Assembly (NCBI RefSeq): GCF_002119765.1
Contig: NZ_CP021112.1
Span: 5,326,501 to 5,390,500, forward strand
Direction of reading: 5' to 3'
Source of the DNA: Pseudorhodoplanes sinuspersici
GTDB lineage: Bacteria; Pseudomonadota; Alphaproteobacteria; Rhizobiales; Xanthobacteraceae
Length of the DNA stretch: 64,000 nt
Both the position numbers and the translations under genes were made by a program. The notes beneath the pieces were generated by a model, which saw nothing but the letters and a program-made list of their open reading frames with translations, was not told where the DNA came from and did not search any database. The number at the start of each line of letters is the position of its first letter. Positions within the stretch are counted from its first letter, which is position 1. Positions 8,795-18,130 of the stretch are shown here, piece by piece.

Positions 8795-10240
8795 TCAGTG
8801 TCCGGCGCTGCCGCCGGAAGGCGCAGCTGCCATGCTTTGCGGAGCATCACCGCCTGCTCCACCACCACCTGTAATCGCCACATGCATGTCGACGCTCGCG
8901 AGCCAGAAATCGCGTTGCGCTTCGATCGCTTGGCCGTTCGCCGCCAGCCGCTGACGCGCTTCGATCAGAACATCGAACACGTCGATCAGCATAGCGTTGT
9001 AGCGAAGCAGCGTTTCATCCGAGATGATCTTGCGCAGCGGCACGACCTCATCGCGAAAGTGGCGGGCGATATCGTAACTGGCGCGATAGCGGCGATAGGC
9101 TTCGCGTGCCTCCGACCGCGCATTCACCGCCTTTTCGGCAAGGCGATTGACCGCCTGCATGTAGGTCTGCTCGGCCGCCCGCACGCGCGTTTCGCCCAGA
9201 TCGAAGATCGGAATCTGCAGATCGGCCTCGAAGCCGCGCGATATTTCCTTCTCTCCGGTCGAACGGCTCTGCTTGGTCTTCCGGATACCGGACAATTCCA
9301 GCAGATTGACGAAGCGCGAGGCTTCGGTGAGCCCGTAGGTCTTGGCGAGTGCCGCAAGCTCGATGCGCGCCGACTGAATGTCGACGCGCCGCGCCACGGC
9401 CTCCATTTCGATGGTGGGCTGCGCATAGGGCTTGCGCGGCAAGGCCGGCAGCGTGCCCGGCAAGATGAAAGACAGGTTACGCCCCCACAATCCCATCGTG
9501 CGGATCAGCCGTTCGCGCTCGGTCTCCATGCGCTGGCGTGCGAGGCCGAGTTGGGCGGTGACATCCGCATAGAAAACCTGCTCGCGCGCCTGATCGATCT
9601 TGTTCATGGCGCCGGTCTCGCCGAGCTGGCGGGCCGTCTTGGTTGCGGCTTCGGCCGCGCCCTTCGATTGATCGAGATAGGCGGCAAGCTGACGCGCCGC
9701 GACCACGCGGTAATAGTTGCGCCGTGTTTCCGCCGCGAGCCGCAACGTCGCTTCCACCGCCTGCAGCCTCGCCTGCTCGAAGCGATCCGCGGCAATCGAG
9801 GCACGCGCCGGCAATGTCACGAGTGCAACGATATTGCCAATGATGCGCCACTCGATTTCGCGCTCGAACGGACTGACCAGCCTTTCCAGCGACACCGTTG
9901 GCGCCGGCGGCAGGCTCGCGCTCACCATCTCCGCTTCGGCAATGCCGAGGGCGTTGTAGGCAGCCTGCAAGCCGCGATTGTTGAGAAGCGCGATCTGCAC
10001 CGCACTGTCAGCCGTGAGCGGCTTGCGCAACAGGCCGTCGATGCGAGACTGGATTTGCTCGGCCTGATCCGCCGTTGCGATGATGGCAACATCCTTCTGC
10101 AGATCCTGTGACGCGACCGACGCAACCAGATCCATGCCGCCATCCGGTGAAAACGCTTTGCAGCCGGAGAGCAGCAGGCCTGTAAGAACGACGCATGTGA
10201 TCTGCTTTCGCCAAGGCGAGAGAGTGTGAACCGATTTCAT
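8795..10240 (-). CDS. TolC-family outer membrane lipoprotein of the copper operon
   Basis: A 481-residue outer-membrane efflux-type protein starting MKSVHTLSPWRK with the lipobox LLSGC. Two long alpha-helical coiled segments rich in Ala, Arg and Glu (for example ASIAADRFEQARLQAVEATL and AEQTYMQAVNRLAEKAVNAR) fit the OEP/TolC fold. The C-terminus carries a Gly/Ala-rich tail ending GGSAGH. It is translationally close to its neighbours (7 bases after the small lipoprotein, 20 before the oxidase). No RND pump or membrane-fusion protein lies here, so its inner-membrane partner must be elsewhere. The frame extends upstream, but the ATG at 10240 directly precedes the lipoprotein signal. Confidence 0.88.
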   Translation of the reverse strand: MKSVHTLSPWRKQITCVVLTGLLLSGCKAFSPDGGMDLVASVASQDLQKDVAIIATADQAEQIQSRIDGLLRKPLTADSAVQIALLNNRGLQAAYNALGIAEAEMVSASLPPAPTVSLERLVSPFEREIEWRIIGNIVALVTLPARASIAADRFEQARLQAVEATLRLAAETRRNYYRVVAARQLAAYLDQSKGAAEAATKTARQLGETGAMNKIDQAREQVFYADVTAQLGLARQRMETERERLIRTMGLWGRNLSFILPGTLPALPRKPYAQPTIEMEAVARRVDIQSARIELAALAKTYGLTEASRFVNLLELSGIRKTKQSRSTGEKEISRGFEADLQIPIFDLGETRVRAAEQTYMQAVNRLAEKAVNARSEAREAYRRYRASYDIARHFRDEVVPLRKIISDETLLRYNAMLIDVFDVLIEARQRLAANGQAIEAQRDFWLASVDMHVAITGGGGAGGDAPQSMAAAPSGGSAGH

Positions 10241-10247
10241 CGCATCC

Positions 10248-10460
10248 TCACTGCTGCGAAGGCGGCGTGACGCGGCGGTTCTGCTCGCGCCAGTCGCCCG
10301 GCGCGACGGGACGCTGGCTGACATACGTACCGAGAGCGGCTTGATACCGCAGCGGAGCGACGCGAGCCGCAGGATCAGCGGGATCGGTGCCCGCAACGGG
10401 GGAAGAGTAGGCTTTGCAGGCGGCCACGAACAGCAGCAAGCCAATCGACAGATATCTCAT
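10248..10460 (-). CDS. Small lipoprotein of the copper operon
   Basis: A 70-residue product beginning MRYLSIGLLLFVAACKAYSS, a clear lipoprotein signal with Cys at the cleavage site. The mature part is short and ends with RPVAPGDWREQNRRVTPPSQQ. I do not recognise a named family; small lipoproteins of this form with a GDWR motif near the C-terminus occur beside TolC-like proteins in copper clusters. An ATG 6 bases upstream (10466) is an alternative start. It probably associates with the TolC-like lipoprotein encoded next. Confidence 0.7.
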   Translation of the reverse strand: MRYLSIGLLLFVAACKAYSSPVAGTDPADPAARVAPLRYQAALGTYVSQRPVAPGDWREQNRRVTPPSQQ

Positions 10461-10664
10461 GATCATATCTCGCAGAGGTCGGCATGCCGGAGGGCTGACG
10501 CCTCCAGCGACGAACGCAGCGGATTCCAATGACGGCGCACGGATTAGGGCGAGAGACACCCTAAACCGGTTCACTCATTCGTTGTGAACGAAGACCCGCA
10601 TACGCGACTCCCGCAGGCGAGCCATTAACAGCCACCGGCAGACGGAATCATCCTGTTGCGAGTA

Positions 10665-11084
10665 TCACCGAGGCGGCGGAACATCCGTCGAGCGCGCGGC
10701 CATCACGAGAGAATTCTCGCGCGGTGACACGAATGCTGTCCCCAGAGGGACGGTCGACAATTCGATGATCGCAAAAATCAGCGCAATCGCTGAACACGAC
10801 GCCACGCAGCAATTGTCAGTCAGGCTCTTCGATTTGCCCGGCATATCGTTGGTATCATCGGCGTTGCCGGTAAGCCCATGATCGTGTTCGTGATGGTCCT
10901 TGCTCGCAGCGCTATGATCGTGATGGGCACGATCGTGATCGCCATACGCATGCTGGGTCGCGGCAGGCCCGACCTTGGTCATCGCATGTGCATGCCGCGG
11001 CATAAAGCCGTTTGCGACCGCCAACGACAGGCAAATCGCGAAGATCGGGATTTTGCGCAATGAGACCCACATGGTGGAAACCAT
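10665..11084 (-). CDS. Histidine-rich exported protein, probable metal binding
   Basis: A 139-residue protein with a signal-like N-terminus (PIFAICLSLAVANGF), then a His/Asp-rich segment (HDRAHHDHSAASKDHHEHDH, about residues 50-70), a CCVASCSA cysteine cluster leading into a hydrophobic helix, and a Pro/Arg tail. It opens the copper gene block, about 200 bases before the small lipoprotein. No known family could be assigned. Composition and position suggest a periplasmic or membrane-anchored copper buffer or sensor. The ATG at 11084 has AGAGG upstream; an ATG at 11072 is also possible. Confidence 0.72.
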   Translation of the reverse strand: MVSTMWVSLRKIPIFAICLSLAVANGFMPRHAHAMTKVGPAATQHAYGDHDRAHHDHSAASKDHHEHDHGLTGNADDTNDMPGKSKSLTDNCCVASCSAIALIFAIIELSTVPLGTAFVSPRENSLVMAARSTDVPPPR

Positions 11085-11243
11085 AGTGAATCGCCTCTCG
11101 ATCCACCAGATGTTTTTCGACCACAGTCACAGACAACAGCAATAACTTACCGGCATCGCAAAATTCCGCGCCGGACGACGCCTCTTGCGTGCGCCCGTCT
11201 GCTCTCCTCACGTGCCAAATTCGGCCCATCCGTCTCCGAATTG

Positions 11244-11537
11244 TTATGGCAGTTCGGATATGAGCTTTTGAAATTCCGACTGCGGCCAGGCTCTTGCCGT
11301 GCTAGTGCGCACGTTTCCCTGCGAGCCAAGTGCCAGCGCGAATTTGGTCACGTTATTTCCGTCCGGGGCCTCGACAATAACAACGAGGTCCCTGTCGCCG
11401 GAGGTGAGATAGACTTCCTTGATGTCCACTCCCACTTTCTTGGCAAGATCGCGAGCCGCTTCGGCTCGTTTGGGAACGTCTTTGACCGCACGGATGCCTT
11501 GGTCAGTCCAGTTGAGCGACAATATAAAGGTCGGCAT
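11244..11537 (-). CDS. GYD domain protein
   Basis: A 97-residue protein: MPTFILSLNWTDQGIRAVKD, then KKVGVDIKEVYLTSGDRDLVVIVEAPD, the ferredoxin-like fold of the GYD family, where the G-D-(R/Y)-D turn gives the name. The function is unknown. The start at 11537 has a GGAGG 7 bases upstream; an ATG at 11549 lies within that site. The gene stands alone between the copper block and der. Confidence 0.85.
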   Translation of the reverse strand: MPTFILSLNWTDQGIRAVKDVPKRAEAARDLAKKVGVDIKEVYLTSGDRDLVVIVEAPDGNNVTKFALALGSQGNVRTSTARAWPQSEFQKLISELP

Positions 11538-11853
11538 TCGATCCTCCATCTGGTGCTCAGAATGGTTGTCGCCCGCGGCTCAAGCGGGACGTAAGCGTCA
11601 TGGAATCCGGATCGTGATCGAGACCCTAAAAGACAGTAGTCTCAGGAAAACAGCGCCTGCCGACGGCACAATCGCTACCGTTTGACACCGACTGGAGCTT
11701 CGGCACGCTCCATCCAGGAAGGGCAGCCCATCAGAATACTACACCGCCGCCTGCAGATACGGGGTCACAACCTGGAGAGGGACAGCCGGATAGAAATCAC
11801 AGGCGCTTGCTCAATCACGATGATGAGAGGTCTGTGACCGCTGCGCCTCCAAC
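11538..11853. other. Intergenic stretch between GYD gene and der
   Basis: About 316 bases with no convincing gene on either strand. It should hold the promoter of the GYD gene at its left side and the 3' untranslated end of der at its right. No strong hairpin or repeat was seen. Confidence 0.5.
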
Positions 11854-13206
11854 TCACTTGCGTGTTGCATAAGGGTTCTTCTTCTCCCGCAACGTCAGCC
11901 GGATCGGCGTGCCGGGCAGATCGAAAGCTTCGCGCATTTCGTTGGCGAGATAGCGCTTGTACGAATCCGGCACCGCGTCGGCGCGCGTGCAGAAGATCAC
12001 GAAGCTCGGCGGTCGCGCCTTGGCCTGCGTGATGTAGTTCAATTTCAATCGCCGCCCCGACACCGCCGGCGGCGGATGCGAGGCGATCGTGTCCTCGAAC
12101 CAGCGATTGAGTTGTGATGTCGTCACGCGCTTGTTCCAGATCGTATGCGCGTCGATCACCGCGCGCATCAATCGGTCGAGACCTTCGCCGGTCATGCCGG
12201 ACATCGCAACAATCGGCACACCTCTCACCTGCGGCAGCCAGTGATCGACTTCCTGCCGCAATTTGCCGGCCGCATGGCGATCGTCCTTCAGATCCCATTT
12301 GTTCATGCCGATGACGAGTGCGCGCCCTTCCCGCTCGACCAGATCGGCGATGCGCAGGTCCTGCTCCTCGAAGGCTTGCGCAGCATCCATCAACACGATC
12401 ACCACGTCGGCGAAGCGGATAGATTCGAGCGTGTCGGAAACCGCAAGTTTTTCCAGCTTCTCATCGATCCGCGACTTGCGTCGCATGCCAGCAGTGTCGT
12501 GGAACAGAAATTTCTGCCCGTGCCATTCGAGCGGGACGGAAATCGAATCGCGGGTGATGCCGGCTTCCGGTCCGGTCAGCAGCCTTTCTTCCCCGAGCAG
12601 GCGATTGACCAGTGTCGATTTGCCGGCATTCGGACGGCCGACAACGGCGACGCGGATCGGTCGCGCAATGTTCTGGTCGTCCTCTTGTTCTGACTCATCG
12701 GAGGGAGGCCGAACGTCGCAGACATTCCGCAGAGCATCGTACAGATCACCAAGACCTTCGCCGTGTTCTGCGGACAATAAAACCGGATCGCCAAGGCCAA
12801 GCGAATAGGCTTCCATCGCCCCCGCTTCGCCAGCTTTGCCTTCACTTTTGTTGGCGATCAGAACAACGGGCTTGCCGGACTTTCGGACAACATCGGCAAA
12901 AACCTTGTCCGCCGGCAGCAATCCGGTGCGGGAATCGAACACGAAAAAGATTGCATCGGCGTCCCCGATCGCAGCCTTTGTCTGTGACAGCATCCGCCCC
13001 GCAAGGCTTTGTGGTGCCGCCTCTTCCAGCCCCGCCGTATCGACGATGGTGAAATCGAGATCGCCGAGCCGTCCCTGCCCCTCGCGGCGGTCGCGCGTCA
13101 CCCCCGGCGAATCGTCGACCAGCGCCAGCCGTCGGCCGACCAGGCGATTGAACAGCGTCGATTTGCCGACATTTGGACGGCCGATGATCGCGATGGTGAG
13201 ATTCAT
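11854..13206 (-). CDS. der: Ribosome biogenesis GTPase Der (EngA)
   Basis: A 450-residue protein with two tandem GTPase domains: P-loop GRPNVGKST at about 8-16 and GRPNAGKST near 194, DTAG switch II motifs in both, NKSE and NKWD base-recognition motifs, and a C-terminal KH-like domain ending [13 protein letters not shown]. Der assists maturation of the 50S subunit and is normally essential. An acidic linker (DESEQEDDQ) joins the two G domains. It is followed on the same strand, further upstream, by the lipoprotein and YfgM-like genes. Confidence 0.98.
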   Translation of the reverse strand: MNLTIAIIGRPNVGKSTLFNRLVGRRLALVDDSPGVTRDRREGQGRLGDLDFTIVDTAGLEEAAPQSLAGRMLSQTKAAIGDADAIFFVFDSRTGLLPADKVFADVVRKSGKPVVLIANKSEGKAGEAGAMEAYSLGLGDPVLLSAEHGEGLGDLYDALRNVCDVRPPSDESEQEDDQNIARPIRVAVVGRPNAGKSTLVNRLLGEERLLTGPEAGITRDSISVPLEWHGQKFLFHDTAGMRRKSRIDEKLEKLAVSDTLESIRFADVVIVLMDAAQAFEEQDLRIADLVEREGRALVIGMNKWDLKDDRHAAGKLRQEVDHWLPQVRGVPIVAMSGMTGEGLDRLMRAVIDAHTIWNKRVTTSQLNRWFEDTIASHPPPAVSGRRLKLNYITQAKARPPSFVIFCTRADAVPDSYKRYLANEMREAFDLPGTPIRLTLREKKNPYATRK

Positions 13207-13270
13207 AAAGCCATCTTACCCGCGGGCTTTGTGTCCCGCGCAAAATAGTGCCGGCGTGTGAAAGATAGCG

Positions 13271-13765
13271 TTAGCGTGTGAACGTGCCGGACGCCGGCGG
13301 TGACGGCCAGGCAGACGCGGCCGGTGCTTGTTGCTGCTGCTGTGCGGCCTGTGGTGACGGCCAGGCGCCTCCGGACTGAGCGGGCTGGGCTTGTTGGGCG
13401 GCGGGAGGTTGCTGACGTGGCTGCGCCTGCTGCTGCGGCTGGGCATTTTCCGGCGGCGGCTGGATCGGCCGCACGACCTTCCGCCGGGCAGCCGGCCTTG
13501 GCTTTTCCTCCACAGGGGGCTGCTCGGGCGGCGGAGCGACCGCGGCATCGGTTTCGGCCTGATTGGCGGCGTTGCCCTTGATCAGCTCCGGCGGCACGCC
13601 CTGCACGACGCCTGGAATTCCTTCCGGGAAAACCTCGCGCCGCTCGCCCGGCAATTTCTTTTTGTTGTCGGGAAGCCAGTAAGCGGGGTCCATATTCTCG
13701 CAGCCAGCCAGTGCCAGGCTCAGGCAGAGCAAAGGCAAAGCGAAGAGACTGCGTCGCACGGCCAT
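13271..13765 (-). CDS. Proline/glutamine-rich lipoprotein
   Basis: A 164-residue predicted lipoprotein: signal LLCLSLALAGC, a conserved-looking block MDPAYWLPDNKKKLPGERRE, FPEGIPGVVQGVPPELIKG, then a disordered Pro/Gln/Ala tail with a repeated AWPSP element. Lipoproteins with this WLPDNKKKLPG-type start occur between yfgM-like genes and der in Hyphomicrobiales. It lies 3 bases after the YfgM-like gene, so the two are co-translated. The role is unknown; the tail may span the periplasm. Confidence 0.85.
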   Translation of the reverse strand: MAVRRSLFALPLLCLSLALAGCENMDPAYWLPDNKKKLPGERREVFPEGIPGVVQGVPPELIKGNAANQAETDAAVAPPPEQPPVEEKPRPAARRKVVRPIQPPPENAQPQQQAQPRQQPPAAQQAQPAQSGGAWPSPQAAQQQQQAPAASAWPSPPASGTFTR

Positions 13766-13768
13766 GTC

Positions 13769-14452
13769 TTATCCCTTAGCGACGTTCGACAAGGCCAGCA
13801 AAGCCTCGATGCGCGCGCGCATGGCAGCCGGGCTTTCGGCATCGCCGTTGATCATATCCGCCCAGCGCCGCAGGCCCTGCACATCGCCGGCCTTGAAAGC
13901 CGAAAGTGCCAGCAATTCCCGCGCGCTATGCCGGAACGGACGCTGCGCGCCACTGGCGGTCTCAAGACGCTTTTCCATGTCGGCGAATGCCGCATTATCG
14001 ACCAGCAGGAAGCCTGCGCGCACCGACGCCAGATCCTGGAAACGGGTGCCTGCGGACGCATCCGCGGCGACCTTGTCGAATACCGCAACCGCCGCGGCGC
14101 GGTCGCGGGGCGCCATTGCCTCGGCTTCGCGCAACTGGGCCAGCAGGCGATAGCCGGATGTGCCGTCGGCGGCGATCTTGGCGAAAGCCTGTTCGGCCTC
14201 CTGCAGCTTGCCGCCTTCGGCCAGCGCCATGGCTGCTTCGAATTGTGCGCCGCTGTCCGCAGCCCTTTGATTTTGATAGTATTCCCAGCCGCGCCAGCCG
14301 CCGATGCCGGCCACCACCAGCACCAGGACAGCGAGAATCAGCCCGCCATAGCGGTCCCAGATCCGCTTCAGGCGCTCGCGCCTGATTTCCTCATCGACTT
14401 CGTGAAAGATATCGGCCAAGCGCTTGTCCCCGGGAAGCTTTGAGCCGAGCAT
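13769..14452 (-). CDS. YfgM-like tetratricopeptide membrane protein
   Basis: The protein has a short cytoplasmic part (ADIFHEVDEEIRRERLKRIW), one membrane segment (GGLILAVLVLVVAGIGGW) and a TPR-like periplasmic domain (LAEGGKLQEAEQAFAKIAAD and similar), the architecture of YfgM, an ancillary subunit of the SecYEG translocon. The start is uncertain: homologues begin next to ADIFHEVDEE, which here would be a TTG at 14419 behind GGGGA; ATGs at 14452 and 14503 are in frame. The der-lipoprotein-YfgM order is a conserved neighbourhood and parallels the yfgM-bamB-der cluster of gammaproteobacteria. Confidence 0.88.
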   Translation of the reverse strand: MLGSKLPGDKRLADIFHEVDEEIRRERLKRIWDRYGGLILAVLVLVVAGIGGWRGWEYYQNQRAADSGAQFEAAMALAEGGKLQEAEQAFAKIAADGTSGYRLLAQLREAEAMAPRDRAAAVAVFDKVAADASAGTRFQDLASVRAGFLLVDNAAFADMEKRLETASGAQRPFRHSARELLALSAFKAGDVQGLRRWADMINGDAESPAAMRARIEALLALSNVAKG

Positions 14453-14583
14453 ACGGGCCGGCTTATGTGAAAGTTGCGTAAAATAACGATGTGGCGTGGG
14501 CAAGGCAAAGGCCCTCTGCCACCGTCGTTAATCCTCGTAGAATACCTTTTGCCCGAACGCGAGGGCCGATTGCTCGCCGACGT

Positions 14584-15411
14584 TCAACCCTTCTTCGGCT
14601 TCATCCCATAGACGTGGTCGGCCGCCGGGAACGCCCGCGAGCGGACCTCCTCGGCATAGCTGGCGATGGCCTTCTCGATACCGGGCCCGAGATCGCCATA
14701 GCGCTTGACGAATTTCGGCACCCGCGGGGTCAGGCCCAGCATGTCCTCCATGACCAGGACCTGGCCGTCGCAGGCCGGGCTTGCGCCAATGCCGATGGTC
14801 GGGATCGGCACCTGGCCGGTGATCTTGCGGGCCAGCGGCTCGGCCACGGCCTCGATCACCACCGAGAAGGCGCCAGCATCCGACACCGCCCTGGCGTCGG
14901 CCTCGATCGGTGCCCAGTCCGCCTCTTCCCGGCCCTGCGCCTTGAACGAGCCGATGGTGTTGATCGCCTGTGGCGTCAGGCCGACATGCGCCATCACCGG
15001 CACGCCGCGTTCGACCAGGAAGCGGATGGTCTCGGCCATGCGCTGCCCGCCTTCCAGCTTGATGGCGCCGCAGCCGGTCTCCTTCAGCACCCGCGCCGCC
15101 GAGGCAAAGGCCTGTTCCTTCGAGGACTCGTAAGAGCCAAACGGCATATCGACCACCACCAGCGCCCGCTTTGAGCCACGCATGACCGCATGGCCCTGCA
15201 GGATCATCATGTCGAGCGTCACCGGGATGGTCGTCTCCAGCCCGTGCATGACCATGCCGAGCGAGTCGCCGACCAGAAGCACGTCGCAATGCTGGTCGGC
15301 CACGCGGGCGGTATGCGCGTGATACGACGTGAGCATCACGATCGGATCGCCGCCCTTGCGGGCACGAATGTCGGGCGCGGTCAGGCGCCTCATCTCTTGC
15401 TGGACGGACAC
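14584..15411 (-). CDS. panB: 3-methyl-2-oxobutanoate hydroxymethyltransferase
   Basis: PanB adds a hydroxymethyl group from methylene-tetrahydrofolate to ketoisovalerate in pantothenate (coenzyme A) synthesis. The 275-residue protein has the family blocks [62 protein letters not shown] and [15 protein letters not shown]. Metal-binding Asp residues lie in VGDSLG and VVDMPFG. The start is a GTG at 15411. A damaged second copy of its 5' part lies at 19639-19765, beyond a 4-kb cassette. Confidence 0.97.
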   Translation of the reverse strand: MSVQQEMRRLTAPDIRARKGGDPIVMLTSYHAHTARVADQHCDVLLVGDSLGMVMHGLETTIPVTLDMMILQGHAVMRGSKRALVVVDMPFGSYESSKEQAFASAARVLKETGCGAIKLEGGQRMAETIRFLVERGVPVMAHVGLTPQAINTIGSFKAQGREEADWAPIEADARAVSDAGAFSVVIEAVAEPLARKITGQVPIPTIGIGASPACDGQVLVMEDMLGLTPRVPKFVKRYGDLGPGIEKAIASYAEEVRSRAFPAADHVYGMKPKKG

Positions 15412-15467
15412 AGGTGCTACTCCCCGGCAGGGCGTTGTCGGGAATGCGGTTAGCGGATTAGCAGCGG

Positions 15468-15503
15468 AATGGGAAGGGTGCGGGCAAATGCACCCTTCCC
15501 ATT
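15468..15503. terminator. Perfect 14-bp inverted repeat between panB and LysR gene
   Basis: AATGGGAAGGGTGC (15468-15481) pairs with GCACCCTTCCCATT (15490-15503) around an 8-base loop. It lies 43 bases past the stop of the LysR gene and 57 bases upstream of the panB start, both on the minus strand. There is no T tract, so it may end LysR transcription in a factor-dependent way, act in the panB leader, or mark the left edge of the inserted cassette. A one-sided trace (ATGGGAAGGG) occurs at 19818-19827. Confidence 0.5.
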
Positions 15504-15545
15504 CTGCCGTTGCGAGCGCAGTCCGTGTAGCGGCTGGTCACACTG

Positions 15546-16457
15546 TCAAATCCTTCGCCAAGGCGGCTTTGGTTGAAAGCGAGTCTTCAGGCTTTCAACA
15601 AAATGCGAAACACGCGCTGAGACGCCGCGACGCGTCGGCACCAAAGCCAGAATGTCGGCGCCTTCGAACTCATATCCAACAAACAGCCGGCGCAGTTCGC
15701 CACGTTTGACGGATGGCGCCGCGTCCCATTCAGACCTGAGAGCGACGCCCAACCCCGCGACGGCCCATTCGCGGACAACCTCGCCGTTGTTGCTCGTGAG
15801 TGCCGGAGTTATTCGAAGCGCCTCTGATCGGCGGGATGATGTGTGGATGTTTTTGTAACGCCACAGCGTTACGTCCTCGTCGTTTTCGCGAACGGAGAGA
15901 CAGGCATGCTGCGCCAGCTCCCGAGGATGTGACGGCGTTCCGCGTCGTCGAAGATAGCCGGGACTGGCGCATACCCAGCGGGCGTTGCGGGCAAGGAGAT
16001 GAGCAACCCACGAGGAATCCCGCACTGTTCCAATATGGATGACGACGTCAGCCTCGATATTGCTATTCCAGGGCGCTTCGGAAAGATCCAACGTCGCACG
16101 CACTTGCGGGTAGTCGCGAATGAATGCCGCCATAACGGGCGCGACATGGATCCTGCCAAAGCCAAACGGCGCGACAACCCGTAGGGGCCCAGCAAATACG
16201 CCACCGCTGAGACTGTCCTGCAGCCCATCGATACGCGCCAACAGCGACTGGGCTTCATGGACAAGCTGTTCGCCTTCCGACGTGAAGCGCAGTCCACGGG
16301 AATTGCGAACGACAAGATTGACCCCGAGAACAGCCTCCAGCTTCTTCAATCTCATAGAAAGAGCCGGGGGCGTGACATCGAGCGCCCTCGCCGCCGCGCT
16401 TAGCGAGCCGGTCCGACTCAGGGCCACCACAAACCGCAGATCCTCAAGCGCGATCAT
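15546..16457 (-). CDS. LysR family transcriptional regulator of the panB-side cassette
   Basis: A 303-residue LysR-type regulator: winged HTH at residues 1-60 (LRFVVALSRTGSLSAAARAL, PPALSMRLKKLEAVLGVNL) and a substrate-binding effector domain. It is divergent from the HAD-Bug-DSD1-RidA genes with 61 bases between the start codons, so it is probably their regulator and autorepressor. It is the left-most gene of a cassette lying between two copies of panB 5' sequence. An amino acid or its derivative is a reasonable guess for the inducer. Confidence 0.93.
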   Translation of the reverse strand: MIALEDLRFVVALSRTGSLSAAARALDVTPPALSMRLKKLEAVLGVNLVVRNSRGLRFTSEGEQLVHEAQSLLARIDGLQDSLSGGVFAGPLRVVAPFGFGRIHVAPVMAAFIRDYPQVRATLDLSEAPWNSNIEADVVIHIGTVRDSSWVAHLLARNARWVCASPGYLRRRGTPSHPRELAQHACLSVRENDEDVTLWRYKNIHTSSRRSEALRITPALTSNNGEVVREWAVAGLGVALRSEWDAAPSVKRGELRRLFVGYEFEGADILALVPTRRGVSARVSHFVESLKTRFQPKPPWRRI

Positions 16458-16518
16458 TCAATTTCTCTGAAGGGAAGAGATAATTCTGATTAAACACAAT
16501 TGATCATCGGGATGATAG

Positions 16519-17157
16519 ATGTTTGGCATGACCATGCCACGCGCCGTTCTTTTCGATCTTCTCACCGCGCTCCTCGATTCTTGGAGCCTCTGGAATGCCT
16601 CCGCCGGATCCGAAGCAGCGGGCAGAGCCTGGAGGGCCGAATATCTCCGCCTGACTTATGGTTGCGGGAGTTACGTCCCGTATGAGGATCTGGTCCGCCA
16701 GGCTGCGCGCACGACCGGTCTCGCTCCGTCGGTGGCAAACACCCTCGAAGCAAATTGGCAGTCCCTCCCGGTTTGGAGCGGCGCGCAGGCTGCGCTCGAC
16801 CGGCTGGCCGGACGAACGCGCCTGGCAGTCGTCACCAATTGCTCAACGCGTCTTGGACGCATGGCAGCCGCCCGCCTCCGCACGCAATGGGATGTCGTGA
16901 TCACCGCGGAGGAGGCCGGATATTACAAGCCCGACATCCGCCCCTATCGACTGGCTTTGGACAGGCTGGGCGTGTCGGCCGCGGACGCAGCGTTTGTCGC
17001 AGGCTCCGGCTATGACCTCATCGGCACCTCAGCGGTCGGACTACGCACCTACTGGCACAACCGCGTGGGCCTAGCGCGTCCCAATGGCGCGCCGGTCGCG
17101 GAGAGAGAATCCGCGAACCTCGATGACCTCATTCCCTGGCTGGAGGACTTTTCATGA
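16519..17157 (+). CDS. HAD hydrolase, haloacid dehalogenase type II-like
   Basis: A 212-residue HAD-fold protein. Motif I is AVLFDLLTAL with Asp as nucleophile but Leu at the general-acid position; motif II VVTNCS; motif III GYYKPD (Lys); motif IV FVAGSGYDLIGTSAVGLRTY followed by WHNR. The D-x-x-T motif I and the motif IV form resemble L-2-haloacid dehalogenases more than phosphatases. Its stop overlaps the start of the Bug receptor by 4 bases (ATGA). MFGMTM offers two starts, 16519 and 16528. The substrate is unknown. Confidence 0.85.
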   Translation: MFGMTMPRAVLFDLLTALLDSWSLWNASAGSEAAGRAWRAEYLRLTYGCGSYVPYEDLVRQAARTTGLAPSVANTLEANWQSLPVWSGAQAALDRLAGRTRLAVVTNCSTRLGRMAAARLRTQWDVVITAEEAGYYKPDIRPYRLALDRLGVSAADAAFVAGSGYDLIGTSAVGLRTYWHNRVGLARPNGAPVAERESANLDDLIPWLEDFS

Positions 17158-18128
17158 TATCTCGCACGTTAGCGGCATTATTCGTGGTCGGATTGAACCT
17201 CTCTGCGGCGACGGCTCAGGCGTTTCCCGAGAAGCAATTGACGCTGATCATTCCGTTTCCCGCCGGTGGTCCGAGTGATGCACTTGGCCGGGCAGTGGCT
17301 CAGGCTATGGCTGTCAACTTGAAGCAATCCGTCGTGGTGGAAAATATCGGCGGCGCCAGTGGCACCATCGGCCTGACGAAGTTGCTGAAGGCGCCTGCGG
17401 ACGGATACTTGCTCGGCTTTGGCACCATCGGCACACACGTCGCGAACGTCGCACTCTTCAAGCACCTGCCTTACGACCCTGTCGCCGACTTCGAGCCCGT
17501 GGGTCTCGCTGGGATGGCCTCCACGCTTCTTGTCGCGAAGTTGGACTTGCCGGCGTCCAATCTACAGGACTTCGTCACCTATGCCCGCGCCAACCGCGCG
17601 AAACTCACCTATGGCAGCGCCGGCATTGGATCGATTTCGCATTATGCCTGCGTTCTGCTGCTGTCGAACCTGAAACTGAATATCACCCACGTTCCATATC
17701 GCGGCGTCGCCCCAGCGATGAACGATCTCATGGGTGGTCACGTGGACTTCATGTGCGACCAGACCACCACTGCGCTGCCCCAAGTGTCCGGCGGAACGAT
17801 CAAGGCAATTGCAGCGCTGAGCGATCAGCCCCTGCCGCAGGCGCCTGGCGTGTCCACTGCGGCAGCCGCCGGCTATCCGGGCGTAAACCTCCGCTCCTGG
17901 AACGCGATCTTCGTGCGGAAGGGAACGCCCGCGCCGGTGCGTCAGAAATTAAATGACGCCTTGCGCTCAGCACTCGCCGACCCGGATGTCATGCGGCAAA
18001 TGACGGCCGTTGGTGTCGAACTGCCAAGGGGAGCGGATCTCGAGCCCGGTGCCGTCAGCGCGCTGATCGCTCGAGGGCTGGAGCACGACGTACCAGTATT
18101 GCGCGCCAAGGGTGAATATCTGGACTAA
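17154..18128 (+). CDS. Bug-family tripartite tricarboxylate transporter binding protein
   Basis: A 324-residue periplasmic binding protein: signal peptide to about ATAQA, then FPEKQLTLIIPFPAGGPSDA, VVENIGGASGTIGLTKLLKAP and YGSAGIGSISHYA, hallmarks of the TctC/Bug (UPF0065) family that binds carboxylates and amino acids. No TctA or TctB membrane subunits lie in the window, as is usual for Bug proteins. The operon context (PLP enzyme, RidA) suggests an amino acid or hydroxyacid ligand. Start and HAD stop overlap, so the genes are co-translated. Confidence 0.92.
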   Translation: MISRTLAALFVVGLNLSAATAQAFPEKQLTLIIPFPAGGPSDALGRAVAQAMAVNLKQSVVVENIGGASGTIGLTKLLKAPADGYLLGFGTIGTHVANVALFKHLPYDPVADFEPVGLAGMASTLLVAKLDLPASNLQDFVTYARANRAKLTYGSAGIGSISHYACVLLLSNLKLNITHVPYRGVAPAMNDLMGGHVDFMCDQTTTALPQVSGGTIKAIAALSDQPLPQAPGVSTAAAAGYPGVNLRSWNAIFVRKGTPAPVRQKLNDALRSALADPDVMRQMTAVGVELPRGADLEPGAVSALIARGLEHDVPVLRAKGEYLD

Positions 18129-18130
18129 AC

